A DNA stretch of 40,649 nt from Nostoc sp. FACHB-110. Its GTDB lineage: Bacteria > Cyanobacteriota > Cyanobacteriia > Cyanobacteriales > Nostocaceae. Position numbers and translations under genes: made by a program. Of this stretch, positions 7,734 through 15,105 are shown one piece after another. How positions within the stretch are numbered: position 1 is the stretch's first letter; each line of letters begins with the position of its first letter. The DNA is taken from assembly GCF_014697425.1 (NCBI RefSeq), contig NZ_JACJRU010000059.1, positions 1 to 40,649 of the forward strand, given 5' to 3'. The notes beneath the pieces are model-generated. The model was not told where the DNA came from. It did no database searches and worked only from the letters and a program-made list of their open reading frames with translations.

Positions 7734-7796
7734 GCTCTTAGCAGGGAGCGGAGGGGAAAATTTCTCCCCCTTGCACCCTGCCCCCTGCACAAGAGC
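7734..7796. repeat. GC-rich long hairpin repeat
   Basis: An imperfect palindrome beginning GCTCTTAGCAGGGAGC and ending CCCCCTGCACAAGAGC, with an AAAATTT centre. Its arms use the same GCAGGGG/CCCCTGC words as the repeats at 2077-2118, 2517-2545 and 17129-17202. It could fold in RNA and serve as a terminator-like structure for the synthetase, but it lacks a T-run. Confidence 0.6.
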
Positions 7797-7803
7797 TAGG
7801 TCT

Positions 7804-7979
7804 ACACAGCAATATTGGGTTGGTGAACTACTAATTCTTTAAAACTGAAATATACAAGGCTAAAGTATTAGCCTAATTGCATAGGGCTGGAAAAATCGAC
7901 CGTCTGGACATTAATTATTTAAAACTGACAAATAATTCCTGAATGGACAACACAGCAATGTTGGGTTGGTAAACTACTA
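7804..7979. repeat. Pair of 30-bp direct repeats
   Basis: ACACAGCAATATTGGGTTGG and following bases at 7804-7833 recur at 7950-7979 with only two mismatches in 30 (spacing 146 bases). A shorter TTAAAACTGA word also recurs between them. The second copy lies about 30 bases beyond the stop of the minus-strand gene at 8007. No coding capacity is seen between them. Confidence 0.65.
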
Positions 7980-8006
7980 CACTCCCAATACGGTTCGGTC
8001 TAAAAA

Positions 8007-8660
8007 TTAAGTAGCAGGTTGATATAACCCAATGCTTTCATTCCATTCCCAGCCAACTCCCGATCTATCCTTACCCTTGCTCCATCCAACAAACAGTGCT
8101 GGCGGTAAACTATCTCGCTGCTGACGTACACTTGCTACATCTACTCCCAGTCTCACAGCTAAAGCTTCTTCCGTTAATGGCTGTATTCGGTTCGTATAGC
8201 TTTGATAGACGGAACTGTTTTTGTTGGTTTTACTACTTCGTCTTGGTTGATTATTCAGATAATTTTGAATTTTCGTCATTGCCTCCCTCAACTGCTTCAC
8301 TGTAGTTGTTAAGTCCTGAATCTTTGCTTCTAAACAATCACTCGACTGGTTTACAGGTTTTTCCCCATCTGACTCTAGACGCTCCAGTCGAGCATGAATA
8401 GCCGATATTGTTTCCCAATTGATTTCACTGCTGCTGTGATTGGCTCTTACCTGTATTTGAGAATTCTGGCTTCTGTCCCTAGTAGCAACAGCGATCTCAT
8501 CAAGGTCATTTGTGGAATCATCTAGGTAAAGTTCGATAAAACTGGTGAGCGTTGCTGTTGCTGTCGTTCCTCTATCACGACAACAAGCAATAAACTTCTC
8601 CCACATCTTTTGCTCACAGTTGAACGATGCCAGTTTCTTACCTGATCCTGTATTACTCAT
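8007..8660 (-). CDS. Plasmid protein, coiled coil with possible HTH
   Basis: Protein of 217 residues, not assigned to a named family. The N-terminal 45 residues (KKLASFNCEQKMWEKFIACC, then a Thr-rich turn and LTSFIELYLDD) resemble a short strand plus two helices as in ribbon-helix-helix or related plasmid copy/partition proteins. A linker follows, then a coiled coil at about 85-140 (IHARLERLES, LEAKIQDLTTTVKQLREAMTKIQNYL). The C-terminal part (LTEEALAVRLGVDVASVRQQR) looks like a helix-turn-helix and is followed by WSKGKDRSGVGWEW. I infer a DNA-binding regulator or partition accessory protein; it stands alone, next to plasmid maintenance genes. The start is the ATG at 8660, the only good one before the helix. 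Confidence 0.6.
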   Translation of the reverse strand: MSNTGSGKKLASFNCEQKMWEKFIACCRDRGTTATATLTSFIELYLDDSTNDLDEIAVATRDRSQNSQIQVRANHSSSEINWETISAIHARLERLESDGEKPVNQSSDCLEAKIQDLTTTVKQLREAMTKIQNYLNNQPRRSSKTNKNSSVYQSYTNRIQPLTEEALAVRLGVDVASVRQQRDSLPPALFVGWSKGKDRSGVGWEWNESIGLYQPAT

Positions 8661-8742
8661 ATCTAGGTCATTTAAACCCGATTTACCTTGATGCTTACCT
8701 TGACAATATCATTTCTTCGGCATCAAGTTAAGGGACTTCCCA

Positions 8743-8900
8743 TCACCCAGACGTTTTTGCATCATAAAAATCCCCACGCTGCTCTAATTTAAAACCACCC
8801 AGCAACAATCCCAACCATACTTCTATTAGCCCTTTAAATCCCTGTTGAAATTTAGTCAAGGAAATTTTATCTTTTACCTATACAAGATACACAGTGATCG
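8743..8900 (-). pseudogene. Decayed copy of the 3' end of the 10208-10918 gene
   Basis: Read on the minus strand, this stretch encodes VKDKISLTKFQQGFKGL, then IEVWLGLLLGGFKLEQRGDFYD, interrupted upstream by a TAG. The intact gene at 10208-10918 encodes VKDEITLTQLQRKLKMPM and VEVWLGLLLGGFTLEQRGDFYD (each quoted in pieces). No start codon or 5' part is present, and a stop follows shortly after the conserved end. It is therefore a remnant of a duplicate, left about 1.4 kb from the intact gene. The duplication was probably followed by loss of the 5' two thirds. Confidence 0.8.
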
Positions 8901-8913
8901 CTCGTGCCAACAA

Positions 8914-9789
8914 TTAAGTTTGTGTTTTGATTTTTTGAGCCGGATACCAACCTTGAGCAACTGCCTCAACATATTCTGGAGCATCAACATTGAAGTCAAC
9001 CTCTAAGATTGAAATTTTTTGCTCATTTTTCCAATCATCCCAATCAGGATGAATAGAATAAGGCAAATCTATGCTGGGATACCAGCCTGCTTCTTTAAAT
9101 TTAGAAGGGTACTCGCTTGCTGGTGTATATCTATTTACATATAAGTATCCAGGCTTGGAATTCAGCCAATAAGGAGTTTCTTCTGCTTTGGCAAATCCTA
9201 AAACCTGGGCTGACTCTGGTACAGTCCAGTATTTCTGTCCAACCAGTAAAGTCTTATCTTCATATTCATAAAAAAGCCCAACTGCTGGATGCCAACCTTC
9301 ACTTTTGGCTTCTTCTGGAATATTCTGATTAACGACTAAACAAGTCTTATTTGTGTAAGAAAAAGGCAGAGTACAAGTTCTGTTTGAACTATGTAAAGCA
9401 TTTTGTTTGCATTGTTTGTAATTAGGGCATTTTCCTGGCGGCTTATTTGTCATTACTTCGCAATCTAAAAACAGCCAGCAATCTGTGTCAGGTTTCTTAG
9501 GTGCAGTACATTGCACTTCCATTACATACAGGTCAGCATAGCGTTTTATAGGAGAGCCAAAGTAAGCCTTTCCTACAGGTTTTGCACCACGCTTTACTAC
9601 TAAACCGCGCTTTTCAATCTGGGTTTTTGTAATTAATGTAACCCCAATTTCTTGGAGCAATGGAACCCACGCTGTGCGCTGTCCATCCCCCCAAGAGAAC
9701 GGCTTACCATTCAAACCATCAAGGACTATTCCTGTTAGTTCATGGATTCTCTCAAGGCGTTTTTTAGACATACTTATAATAAAAGACAC
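8914..9789 (-). CDS. Unknown protein with GW-P repeats and Cys cluster
   Basis: Protein of up to 291 residues that I do not recognise. The N-terminal 70 residues (RLERIHELTGIVLDGLNG, then WVPLLQEIGVTLITK) look helical. A central region has a Cys-rich stretch (CWLFLDCEV, KCPNYKQCKQ, TCTLPF) that could bind a metal. The C-terminal half has three short repeats ending GWHPA, GWYPS and GWYPA, each after an acidic stretch. The longest frame starts at a GTG (9789); an ATG at 9771 (protein starting MSKKRLERIHEL) is equally possible, and neither has a well-spaced ribosome binding site. It follows the 119-residue gene by only 3 bases, so the two form a pair. The gene is a plasmid orphan and no function should be inferred. 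Confidence 0.6.
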   Translation of the reverse strand: MSFIISMSKKRLERIHELTGIVLDGLNGKPFSWGDGQRTAWVPLLQEIGVTLITKTQIEKRGLVVKRGAKPVGKAYFGSPIKRYADLYVMEVQCTAPKKPDTDCWLFLDCEVMTNKPPGKCPNYKQCKQNALHSSNRTCTLPFSYTNKTCLVVNQNIPEEAKSEGWHPAVGLFYEYEDKTLLVGQKYWTVPESAQVLGFAKAEETPYWLNSKPGYLYVNRYTPASEYPSKFKEAGWYPSIDLPYSIHPDWDDWKNEQKISILEVDFNVDAPEYVEAVAQGWYPAQKIKTQT

Positions 9790-9792
9790 ACC

Positions 9793-10152
9793 TCAAAAAC
9801 AAATTGTTTTAAACTCCCAAACCATCAGTTCCTCTTCATCCCCAAAAGAATCGATTACAGTTATATTCCACCTAAACTGATGCCAATATCTTTTTAATTC
9901 CATTGATTTTACTAACACGCTATCTTCTTGCCAAGTCTCGTATCTATGACCTACTAAAATTAAATCGCCTTTTCTGGTAATTGGTACTTCACATTGATAA
10001 TAAACAATGCCTCCATCGTCACCAACTGCGACAGGAAAAACATCAGGTGTAAATGGGTGAGCAATAACATACTGCTCTTGTCTAGGAGTTAATATGATAC
10101 CGTATTCTCTCACCATTTTTCGGGCATTTTCTGAACGGTTTAGAGATTCCAT
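9793..10152 (-). CDS. Conserved hypothetical, pairs with downstream gene
   Basis: Protein of 119 residues, not recognised. It is rich in Glu, Arg and aromatic residues: RSENARKMVREYGIILTPRQ at the N-terminus looks helical. The middle (VFPVAVGDDGGIVYYQCEV, PITRKGDLILVGHRYETW) is beta-like, and the end (RYWHQFRWNITVIDSFGDEE) is mixed. No signal peptide or membrane segment is seen, so it is probably cytoplasmic. Its stop lies 3 bases before the GTG of the downstream gene, so the two are very likely co-transcribed. The upstream neighbour on the same strand, 55 bases away, is the 236-residue plasmid gene ending at 10208. Confidence 0.6.
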   Translation of the reverse strand: MESLNRSENARKMVREYGIILTPRQEQYVIAHPFTPDVFPVAVGDDGGIVYYQCEVPITRKGDLILVGHRYETWQEDSVLVKSMELKRYWHQFRWNITVIDSFGDEEELMVWEFKTICF

Positions 10153-10207
10153 AGTTGAAATTTAAAAGTGAAAATTTAGTACTCAAACTCAATTAGTCTA
10201 ATATTTA

Positions 10208-10918
10208 TTAGATATGTAATATATTAAAGCCATTCATTACTATCCAAATATTTTTATTGTCATAAAAATCCCCACGTTGCTCTAAGGTAAAACCACCCAG
10301 CAATAATCCCAACCATACCTCTACCATCGGCATTTTCAACTTCCGTTGCAGTTGAGTTAGGGTAATTTCATCTTTTACTTGAGCAAGATACACCTCGATC
10401 GCCCTCTTCCATTTATCTACATCTTCATCCCCCGCCAGGCGATGAACGTCTTCTACTGTCTGAATCTCCAGCATTGTCAAGATATTCTCTTTCTCCACAG
10501 GTGCGGCTACCGAATCTTCCTTCACCCGATGAGTAAATGAGTGCGACCCATGCGGTCTAAACGTCTGCTGTGGCGGGTCTTCGATTAAATCATCCAAATC
10601 TAGCTGCATGGTTGTCCGCACCAAGCCAGCAAATAGATCCGTTCCGATCACTGGCCCCTCTGTATCATTCAGAGCGCGTACATCTTCCAGCAATAACCCA
10701 GCACGCGACAGGAGAATATCTGCGATTTGATAAAACGCTGCCGCCGCCGTTGATAACTGCGCTTCAGTTGATAAATTTTCCAATTCTGTGTCTAAGCACT
10801 CCCATACTGGGGCTAGTGACGAAGTGGGTGGGGCTGAGGATACCTCCTCTAGCACATCCCAAATTGTTAACTGGCGATAGCTGCTCAACTCGCTTTGCTC
10901 CAATTCAAAAAAGGTCAA
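10208..10918 (-). CDS. Conserved plasmid protein with C-terminal HTH-like region
   Basis: Unknown protein of about 236 residues. The open frame runs to 10993, but the first 25 codons come from an inserted palindromic repeat (10919-11087), so I place the start at the TTG at 10918, giving MTFFELEQSELSSYRQLTIW. The N-terminal part is acidic and helical (WDVLEEVSS, STAAAAFYQIADILLSRAG). The C-terminal part (KRAIEVYLAQVKDEITL, TQLQRKLKMPMVEVWLGLLL, GGFTLEQRGDFY) has the layout of a helix-turn-helix followed by a wing and is the part preserved in the pseudogene at 8743-8900. It follows the Cys-rich gene and the recombinase on the same strand, which suggests a conserved plasmid cluster (inference). 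Confidence 0.6.
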   Translation of the reverse strand: MTFFELEQSELSSYRQLTIWDVLEEVSSAPPTSSLAPVWECLDTELENLSTEAQLSTAAAAFYQIADILLSRAGLLLEDVRALNDTEGPVIGTDLFAGLVRTTMQLDLDDLIEDPPQQTFRPHGSHSFTHRVKEDSVAAPVEKENILTMLEIQTVEDVHRLAGDEDVDKWKRAIEVYLAQVKDEITLTQLQRKLKMPMVEVWLGLLLGGFTLEQRGDFYDNKNIWIVMNGFNILHI

Positions 10919-11087
10919 CAACAGGGTGTGGCGCAACGGGTGTGGGGTGTAGGAAAGACGGTGTTGAGAGGGGATACAAGCCCCTCCCAACACAATTGCC
11001 CTTTAGGGCAGGGAACCTGTACCCTCTGGTTGTTGGGGCTGTATTTCCCCTACACCCTACACCCCACACCCCGCCCCAACGGGGCTT
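10919..11087. repeat. Nested palindromic element (MITE-like)
   Basis: The arms GGGTGTGGGGTGTAGG (near 10940) and CCTACACCCCACACCC-type sequence (11048-11073) are inverted. An inner pair GGGGATACAAGCCCC / GGGGCTGTATTTCCCC and a central hairpin TGCCCTTTAGGGCA complete a long nested foldback. The word GGTCAA stands on both sides (10913-10918 and 11088-11093), a possible target duplication. The element separates the Cys-rich gene (11099-11563) from the gene at 10208-10918 and supplies a false N-terminus to the latter. Confidence 0.65.
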
Positions 11088-11098
11088 GGTCAAGTTTA

Positions 11099-11563
11099 TC
11101 AGTCAGGATTTAACGGGCATGGACGCACTGGGCAATGAGTGGGGGAAATTTCAAACATATCCTTATATTGGGGCAACGAAATACCATATTGTTTGGCAAA
11201 TGCTTGCAGCACCTGGTCTGTATACGCACGGATTTTTCCGGCAGTCAATCCAAAGCAGTGGATTGGCTCTAGCCGACAAACTGGTTTTTGTCCTAGCCAT
11301 AGTTCTGCACTCAACGCGTGCAACGGTTTATCTCCCGCTTCCTTGTATAGATACAGCACTGCATAATATGTTGCTGGCGGTTCGACCTTAATTTTATCTA
11401 TTTGTCCTGATTTATCATCGCTGCGATGGCGATAAAAGGAACGCCGATTATGGCAGACATTGGGATTCCAGCAGCCATCACCCTCTAGCCCGTGCAGTAC
11501 CTTCGCTTTCGATGTCGGCATTTTTGCACACAATTGGCATTTGGGATCTAAAGGCTTGGGCAT
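11099..11563 (-). CDS. Cys/His-rich putative zinc-binding protein, recombinase partner
   Basis: Protein of 154 residues with a clear metal-binding pattern near the N-terminus: C9-x2-C12, then GDGCWNPNVCHNRRSFYRH giving C31, C37, H38 and H46. This spacing resembles small zinc fingers or HNH-like folds, but I see no complete HNH catalytic pattern. The rest (PPATYYAVLYLYKEAG, LSAELWLGQKPVCRLEPIHC, GLTAGKIRAYTDQVLQAFA) looks like an alpha/beta domain of unknown function. Its ATG lies 3 bases after the stop of the tyrosine recombinase, so the pair is almost certainly co-transcribed and may act together (inference). The downstream side was altered by the palindromic insertion. Confidence 0.65.
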   Translation of the reverse strand: MPKPLDPKCQLCAKMPTSKAKVLHGLEGDGCWNPNVCHNRRSFYRHRSDDKSGQIDKIKVEPPATYYAVLYLYKEAGDKPLHALSAELWLGQKPVCRLEPIHCFGLTAGKIRAYTDQVLQAFAKQYGISLPQYKDMFEISPTHCPVRPCPLNPD

Positions 11564-11566
11564 ACT

Positions 11567-12583
11567 TTACTCCTGTTCTTCTTCCCCAATAGCGCGGTAG
11601 TAAGCCGCGATCGCCGCTTCTTGTTCCGAGCGAAGTGTGTACCGCCGAAATGCTTTTTCGCTTTGGTGTCCGGTCAACTTACGTGCATGACCTGGATCTA
11701 CACCCAACAATAGTAAGTCCGTAGCGTAAGTATGCCTAAACGAATGCGGGTGTAGTTCTTCAATGCCTGCAAGCGAACCTATTTTCTCCACTGCAAAATA
11801 AATTCCGTGATAACTCAAGCGTTCACCTTTAAATGAAGCATGGTGTGAAATCATCAACGGGGTGAGGCTGTTTAATTCTTCTCCCTGTTCTCTACGCGAT
11901 CGCAAATACTCTTGCAATACTTCGCGGCTTTCTTTTCGCAATGGCACTAGGCGCGGTTCATTCGTTTTCGTGTCTGGCAAAAACAACAGCTTGCCATCAT
12001 AAGACCCAACGTTTAACTCAACAATTTCCCCTGCTCTTAACCCATGAGAGAGAATGTGTACCAGTGCTGTATCTCGAAGCTTTGTTTCTCCTAACAACTC
12101 CAATGCCGCCCATACTTTTTCCATCTGTTCTGGGGTTAAGCTTTGGGCTGGCGGTAACGGAATTTTTTCTAGTTTTACTCCTAGCGTCGGATTTGTCGCC
12201 ATGATGTCAGGATATGTGCAACACATCCATTTGAAAAAGCTTTTGAGTGCTGAAATCCCGGCATTAATGCTGCTTTTTGACAACGCTTTGCCTGCATCTG
12301 TCTTTACTTCATCGCGTAGATATTCCTTATATAATGCCAAGTGGCGTGGGCGTAGCTCATGATACGACAGCTGCGTCCATCCCAAAAATCGCTTCAGTTC
12401 TCGTTCGTACAGTTTCCGGCTATTCACCGACAGATTGTTACTGCGGAGAAATTCTAATACCTTTACATGGCGAATATCTGTTGTTGGTCGCGCTCTTAAG
12501 GGGCGCGGTATTCCTTGCGCTGTTTCACCATTCAACGGAATTAGCTTTATTGGTGGTAACTCACCTAGTTGGGGGTTGTTCAT
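11567..12583 (-). CDS. Tyrosine recombinase/integrase (XerC/D-type)
   Basis: Site-specific recombinase that would cut and rejoin DNA through a 3'-phosphotyrosine bond. The catalytic set is complete (numbering from the ATG at 12583): R183 in SHGLRAGEI, K206 in DTKTNEP, H280 and R283 in HPHSFRH, H306 in LTGHQS and Y315 in FRRYTLRS. The N-terminal SAM-like DNA-binding domain covers about 40-125 (VKVLEFLRSNNLSVNSRKLY, LRDEVKTDAGKALSKSSINA). The length (338) is normal. A TTG five codons upstream would extend it slightly; the ATG is preferred. The Cys-rich gene follows after 3 bases. Likely roles are plasmid multimer resolution or element integration. The upstream side carries the tandem heptamer repeat that bounds a four-helix-bundle gene. 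Confidence 0.93.
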   Translation of the reverse strand: MNNPQLGELPPIKLIPLNGETAQGIPRPLRARPTTDIRHVKVLEFLRSNNLSVNSRKLYERELKRFLGWTQLSYHELRPRHLALYKEYLRDEVKTDAGKALSKSSINAGISALKSFFKWMCCTYPDIMATNPTLGVKLEKIPLPPAQSLTPEQMEKVWAALELLGETKLRDTALVHILSHGLRAGEIVELNVGSYDGKLLFLPDTKTNEPRLVPLRKESREVLQEYLRSRREQGEELNSLTPLMISHHASFKGERLSYHGIYFAVEKIGSLAGIEELHPHSFRHTYATDLLLLGVDPGHARKLTGHQSEKAFRRYTLRSEQEAAIAAYYRAIGEEEQE

Positions 12584-12596
12584 CACAAAAATTTCC

Positions 12597-12628
12597 AAGT
12601 CGGAGGTCGGAGGTCGGAGGTCGGAAGT
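12597..12628. repeat. Tandem heptamer repeat (TCGGAGG), left arm
   Basis: Four tandem heptamers TCGGAGG (last one TCGGAAG) just upstream of the recombinase start. They are nearly the reverse complement (6 of 7 positions) of the heptamers TGCGACC at 13100-13132, on the other side of a four-helix-bundle gene, so the two arrays could pair around it. Confidence 0.8.
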
Positions 12629-12667
12629 AATTATCTAGATGTTTATTCTCTATTTGGAGTTAAATTA

Positions 12668-13075
12668 TTAATTCTCGCTTGCCGCCTCTATTCTCCTGCC
12701 GTTCGATTTGCTGCCATTCAACCTCTGTTTAATTGTGCGGGTAGAAGCGACGAGTATCTTCACTATTTCCAAAGCTTCTTGAAGTAACGGATAAAATTTA
12801 GATTTCTCTACAACTTCAGACTCGATTAAAATCTCCAACCAATATTCAGTTTCGCGTGCTTCTTTTAAAGCAATTTCCATTTTGTGCCAAAAATCTTTAT
12901 CAGACTGAGCCGACCGCGATTCTCGTACATTCGCACCAATACTCGTTCCAGAACGTAACAGTTGCTTTGATAATGTGCGGTATATCCCTGGCTTTTCATC
13001 CAAAAAGCTGCAAGCTTTAATAATTCGGATGGCAAACACCTTACTTTTATCAACAATCCCCACATTTTTATCCAT
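12668..13075 (-). CDS. Four-helix bundle protein, second copy
   Basis: Second member of the 23S-IVP/Avd-like four-helix-bundle family in the window, 135 residues, diverged from the one at 2128. Visible family marks: KSKVFAIRIIKACSFLDEKP (helix 1), LSKQLLRSGTSIGANVRESR (the conserved 'R-S-x-x-S-I-x-A-N-x-x-E' turn), FWHKMEIALKEARETEYWLE (helix 3) and EALEIVKILVASTRTIKQRL (helix 4). The start ATG (MDKNVGIVDKSKVFA) is natural. The function of orphan members is not established; a structural or nucleic-acid-binding role is inferred. Like the first copy it is bounded on each side by short tandem repeats in inverse orientation. No reverse transcriptase or variable repeat is near, which argues against a retroelement role. 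Confidence 0.88.
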   Translation of the reverse strand: MDKNVGIVDKSKVFAIRIIKACSFLDEKPGIYRTLSKQLLRSGTSIGANVRESRSAQSDKDFWHKMEIALKEARETEYWLEILIESEVVEKSKFYPLLQEALEIVKILVASTRTIKQRLNGSKSNGRRIEAASEN

Positions 13076-13099
13076 GATTGCACCTATTCCACATTCTTA

Positions 13100-13132
13100 C
13101 TTGCGACCTGCGACCTGCGACTTGCGACCTCC
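13100..13132. repeat. Tandem heptamer repeat (TGCGACC), right arm
   Basis: Four tandem heptamers CTGCGAC/TTGCGAC followed by CTCCCCC, upstream of the second four-helix-bundle gene. Inverse, imperfect counterpart of the array at 12597-12628. Confidence 0.8.
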
Positions 13133-13729
13133 CCCATCATACCCGATCGCGCCCCAACACAAAATAAGAAACAATTATCTTTTATCCGATATCAACTACG
13201 ATATCAACCACTGTTTTTGACAGCACAAATTTTTCGACATTCTCCATGCCGATTGCTGACTTATTGCAATGTTTTAAAGCTTTGATTTGGTTGTAGCGCA
13301 GTTGATCTATTAAGGCGTTTCTCTCTACAACTGCTCATAATTCATCTTAGCTTTTCTTTAGCATTAATCTCTCGGTTTTAGTCCATCATTCACATAACTT
13401 ATTAGGAATGGCTTTCGGACGGACGCACAACCGCTTGAAACCTTGTCCCCTTTTAAAGGGGGAACATCTAAAGCCTCCACCAGGGGGTTTTGGGAACTGA
13501 GTGCGTAAGTTCTATATTTATTACCTATATAAGCATACGGTATAAAATAAATTATTATCTATTTACCTAGATTTAAGTACAGATATAATCTAGGTAACTT
13601 AAACCCCTGCTATCAAATGATTTGAGTATTTACCTAGATAGCATCTTGATACAGCAAGCGCGTGTTTTTTTCTTCTAGGTATACCAAGTGCAACACATTT
13701 AACTGATTAAACTGCTTAAGCCTATCAAC
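13133..13729. other. Gene-free plasmid region with possible iterons
   Basis: About 600 bases without a convincing gene. It contains a direct repeat CGATATCAACTA/CGATATCAACCA (about 13180-13205), a short hairpin TCCCCTTTTAAAGGGGGA (about 13446-13463), and the TACCTAGA array described separately. The region is AT-rich from 13500 on, as plasmid origins and partition sites often are. Confidence 0.5.
13563..13681. repeat. Four TACCTAGA sites in direct and inverted order
   Basis: TACCTAGA occurs at 13564-13571 and 13631-13638, its reverse complement TCTAGGTA at 13588-13595 and 13674-13681. The first pair forms a perfect 11-bp inverted repeat (TTACCTAGATT/AATCTAGGTAA). The two direct copies share the longer TATTTACCTAGAT, or nearly so, and a variant TTACCTATA stands at 13521. 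Repeated sites of this kind suggest iterons of a replication or partition protein, or an operator cluster. The 89-residue gene lies just beyond. That they serve as an origin is inference. Confidence 0.5.
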
Positions 13730-13999
13730 TCACCCATTCTCTTGACCTGCATCAATCATTTTTGCCAGTGCATCCGCATCAAATCGAGTGAGGGCTTCTG
13801 CCAACTGCTGAAAATATTGGTACTGCTGGTCGGCATAGGTGCTAGGCTCCAATTCCAACAACTCACAAAACTTTACGTAATCTACCCTCCAGTTGAACTC
13901 TTCAATTGCCTTTGTAAATCGACGGGCCAGCTGTAGCGATTCTTGAGTTGGGTTTGTGGGTGTGGCGTTGTGCGTTTGGGTAATAGCAGGTTCAGTCAT
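13730..13999 (-). CDS. Small conserved hypothetical (89 aa)
   Basis: Small, mostly helical protein: a Thr-rich N-terminus, then ESLQLARRFTKAIEEFNWRV, KFCELLELEPSTYADQQYQY, FQQLAEALTRFDADALAKMI. No catalytic motif, signal sequence or membrane segment. I do not recognise the family. The helical repeats with a conserved-looking 'LEL-P-YADQQY' turn would suit a small protein-binding or DNA-binding module. It is transcribed away from, and lies next to, the TACCTAGA array rather than in front of it, so the array is downstream of the gene. The start ATG at 13999 is the only suitable one. Confidence 0.6.
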   Translation of the reverse strand: MTEPAITQTHNATPTNPTQESLQLARRFTKAIEEFNWRVDYVKFCELLELEPSTYADQQYQYFQQLAEALTRFDADALAKMIDAGQENG

Positions 14000-14160
14000 A
14001 AATACAATAGTAGTATGCTTGTATTGGTGATTTTAGCATTACTGTGAGTCCTTCCAAAACTTGAGTATCTTACTCACTCATCAACTGAATACAGCGATCG
14101 CCCAACTAAAACGAGCGATCGCTGCGCCAACGTCTGCGACGAACTCACTCCTTGTTTGGA

Positions 14161-14779
14161 TTATCGTTGCTGCTCGGCTATCGCCCCTCTCAATTTTTCA
14201 ATTTCTGCTTGAATACTTTGGTGATGGCTGATTACTCCCTGTTCTAAAAGTAATTTGTCTCCTTTTTTCAAATCAGCAATTGCGCCTTTCAAATCCCCCA
14301 ATGCTTTTCGTGCTAGACCTCTATTGACGTAAGCTCTTGCATGATCTGGTTCCAGTTTTATCGCTTGGTTATAATTCTATTGCTTTTGGATAATTTTTCA
14401 TTTCAAAGTAAACAATTCCTCTATTGCTATAAGAAGTGGCATCTCTTGGAGCCAGCCAGATAGCTTGAGTGTGGTCTTTTATTGCCCCTTCAAAATCTTT
14501 TAATTCGGCACGGGCAGCACCTCTATTGGTATAGGCTTTTGCGTAATCTGGTTTGATTCGTATAGCCTGTGTATACTCTTTTATCGCACCCTTGAAATCT
14601 CTGACTTCATAACGCTCTACTCCTGCATTTAGATGATTTTTAGCTTCTGTCGGAATCTCCGAATTTTGGGCTATTATTCGTGGCTGGTTAATTGAGGTGG
14701 GTAAATCTTTGGCTTCTGCAAGAGGCATGGATATTACCGCTATGAAGAGTGCTGCAACAATTACGTTCTCTGTTTTCAT
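14161..14779 (-). pseudogene. Frameshifted secreted TPR protein
   Basis: The first frame (14369-14779) encodes a signal peptide (MKTENVIVAALFIAVISMPL, cleavage near AEA) and three TPR motifs (VERYEVRDFKGAIKEYTQAI, RGAARAELKDFEGAIKDHTQ, RGIVYFEMKNYPKAIE) and then stops at TAA. In the next frame the TPR continues at once: YNQAIKLEPDHARAYVNRGL, ARKALGDLKGAIADLKKGDK, and a helical end ELEKLRGAI-type, to a stop at 14161-14163. Removing one base near 14382 (GAATTATAACC) joins them into a normal TPR protein of about 205 residues. So the gene is broken by a +1 (or -2) frameshift within a TPR repeat, unless the sequence is in error there. The function is unknown; TPRs bind proteins. Confidence 0.85.
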
Positions 14780-15105
14780 ACAATTTAGGGCTTTTCCTGG
14801 GGAGAATTATCAACTCTAACTGCCTACAATATGAACAGTTATTTAATTCCTAAATATTTTCTCTTATTTCTCTTTAAATAATCTCTGAATTTGTAATTTT
14901 TTTAATGTTTTTGTTTTGCTTATTCTCATAAGTAATATAATTGAATTGTAAGAATTAAGCACTCAGAGTTAGAAGCCAGAATTTAAAAGCGATGAATTTA
15001 TATATTGCTCCAGAATAACTTTGCTCCCTTTCCCAACATTCTGACTCCTGGATTCGGGGGGATGTATTCTTACATTAAATTAGCCAACAATACCAGCTAA
15101 TAATT
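14780..15105. other. Intergenic region without recognised features
   Basis: About 325 AT-rich bases between the frameshifted TPR gene (leftward) and the small gene at 15106 (rightward). It should contain the two divergent promoters, but no convincing promoter pair, repeat or small gene is seen. Confidence 0.4.

Noticed and set aside
10570..11391. 273-codon frame on the plus strand
   Set aside because: It runs antisense through three minus-strand features (10208 gene, palindromic repeat, Cys-rich gene) and resembles no protein family; a shadow.
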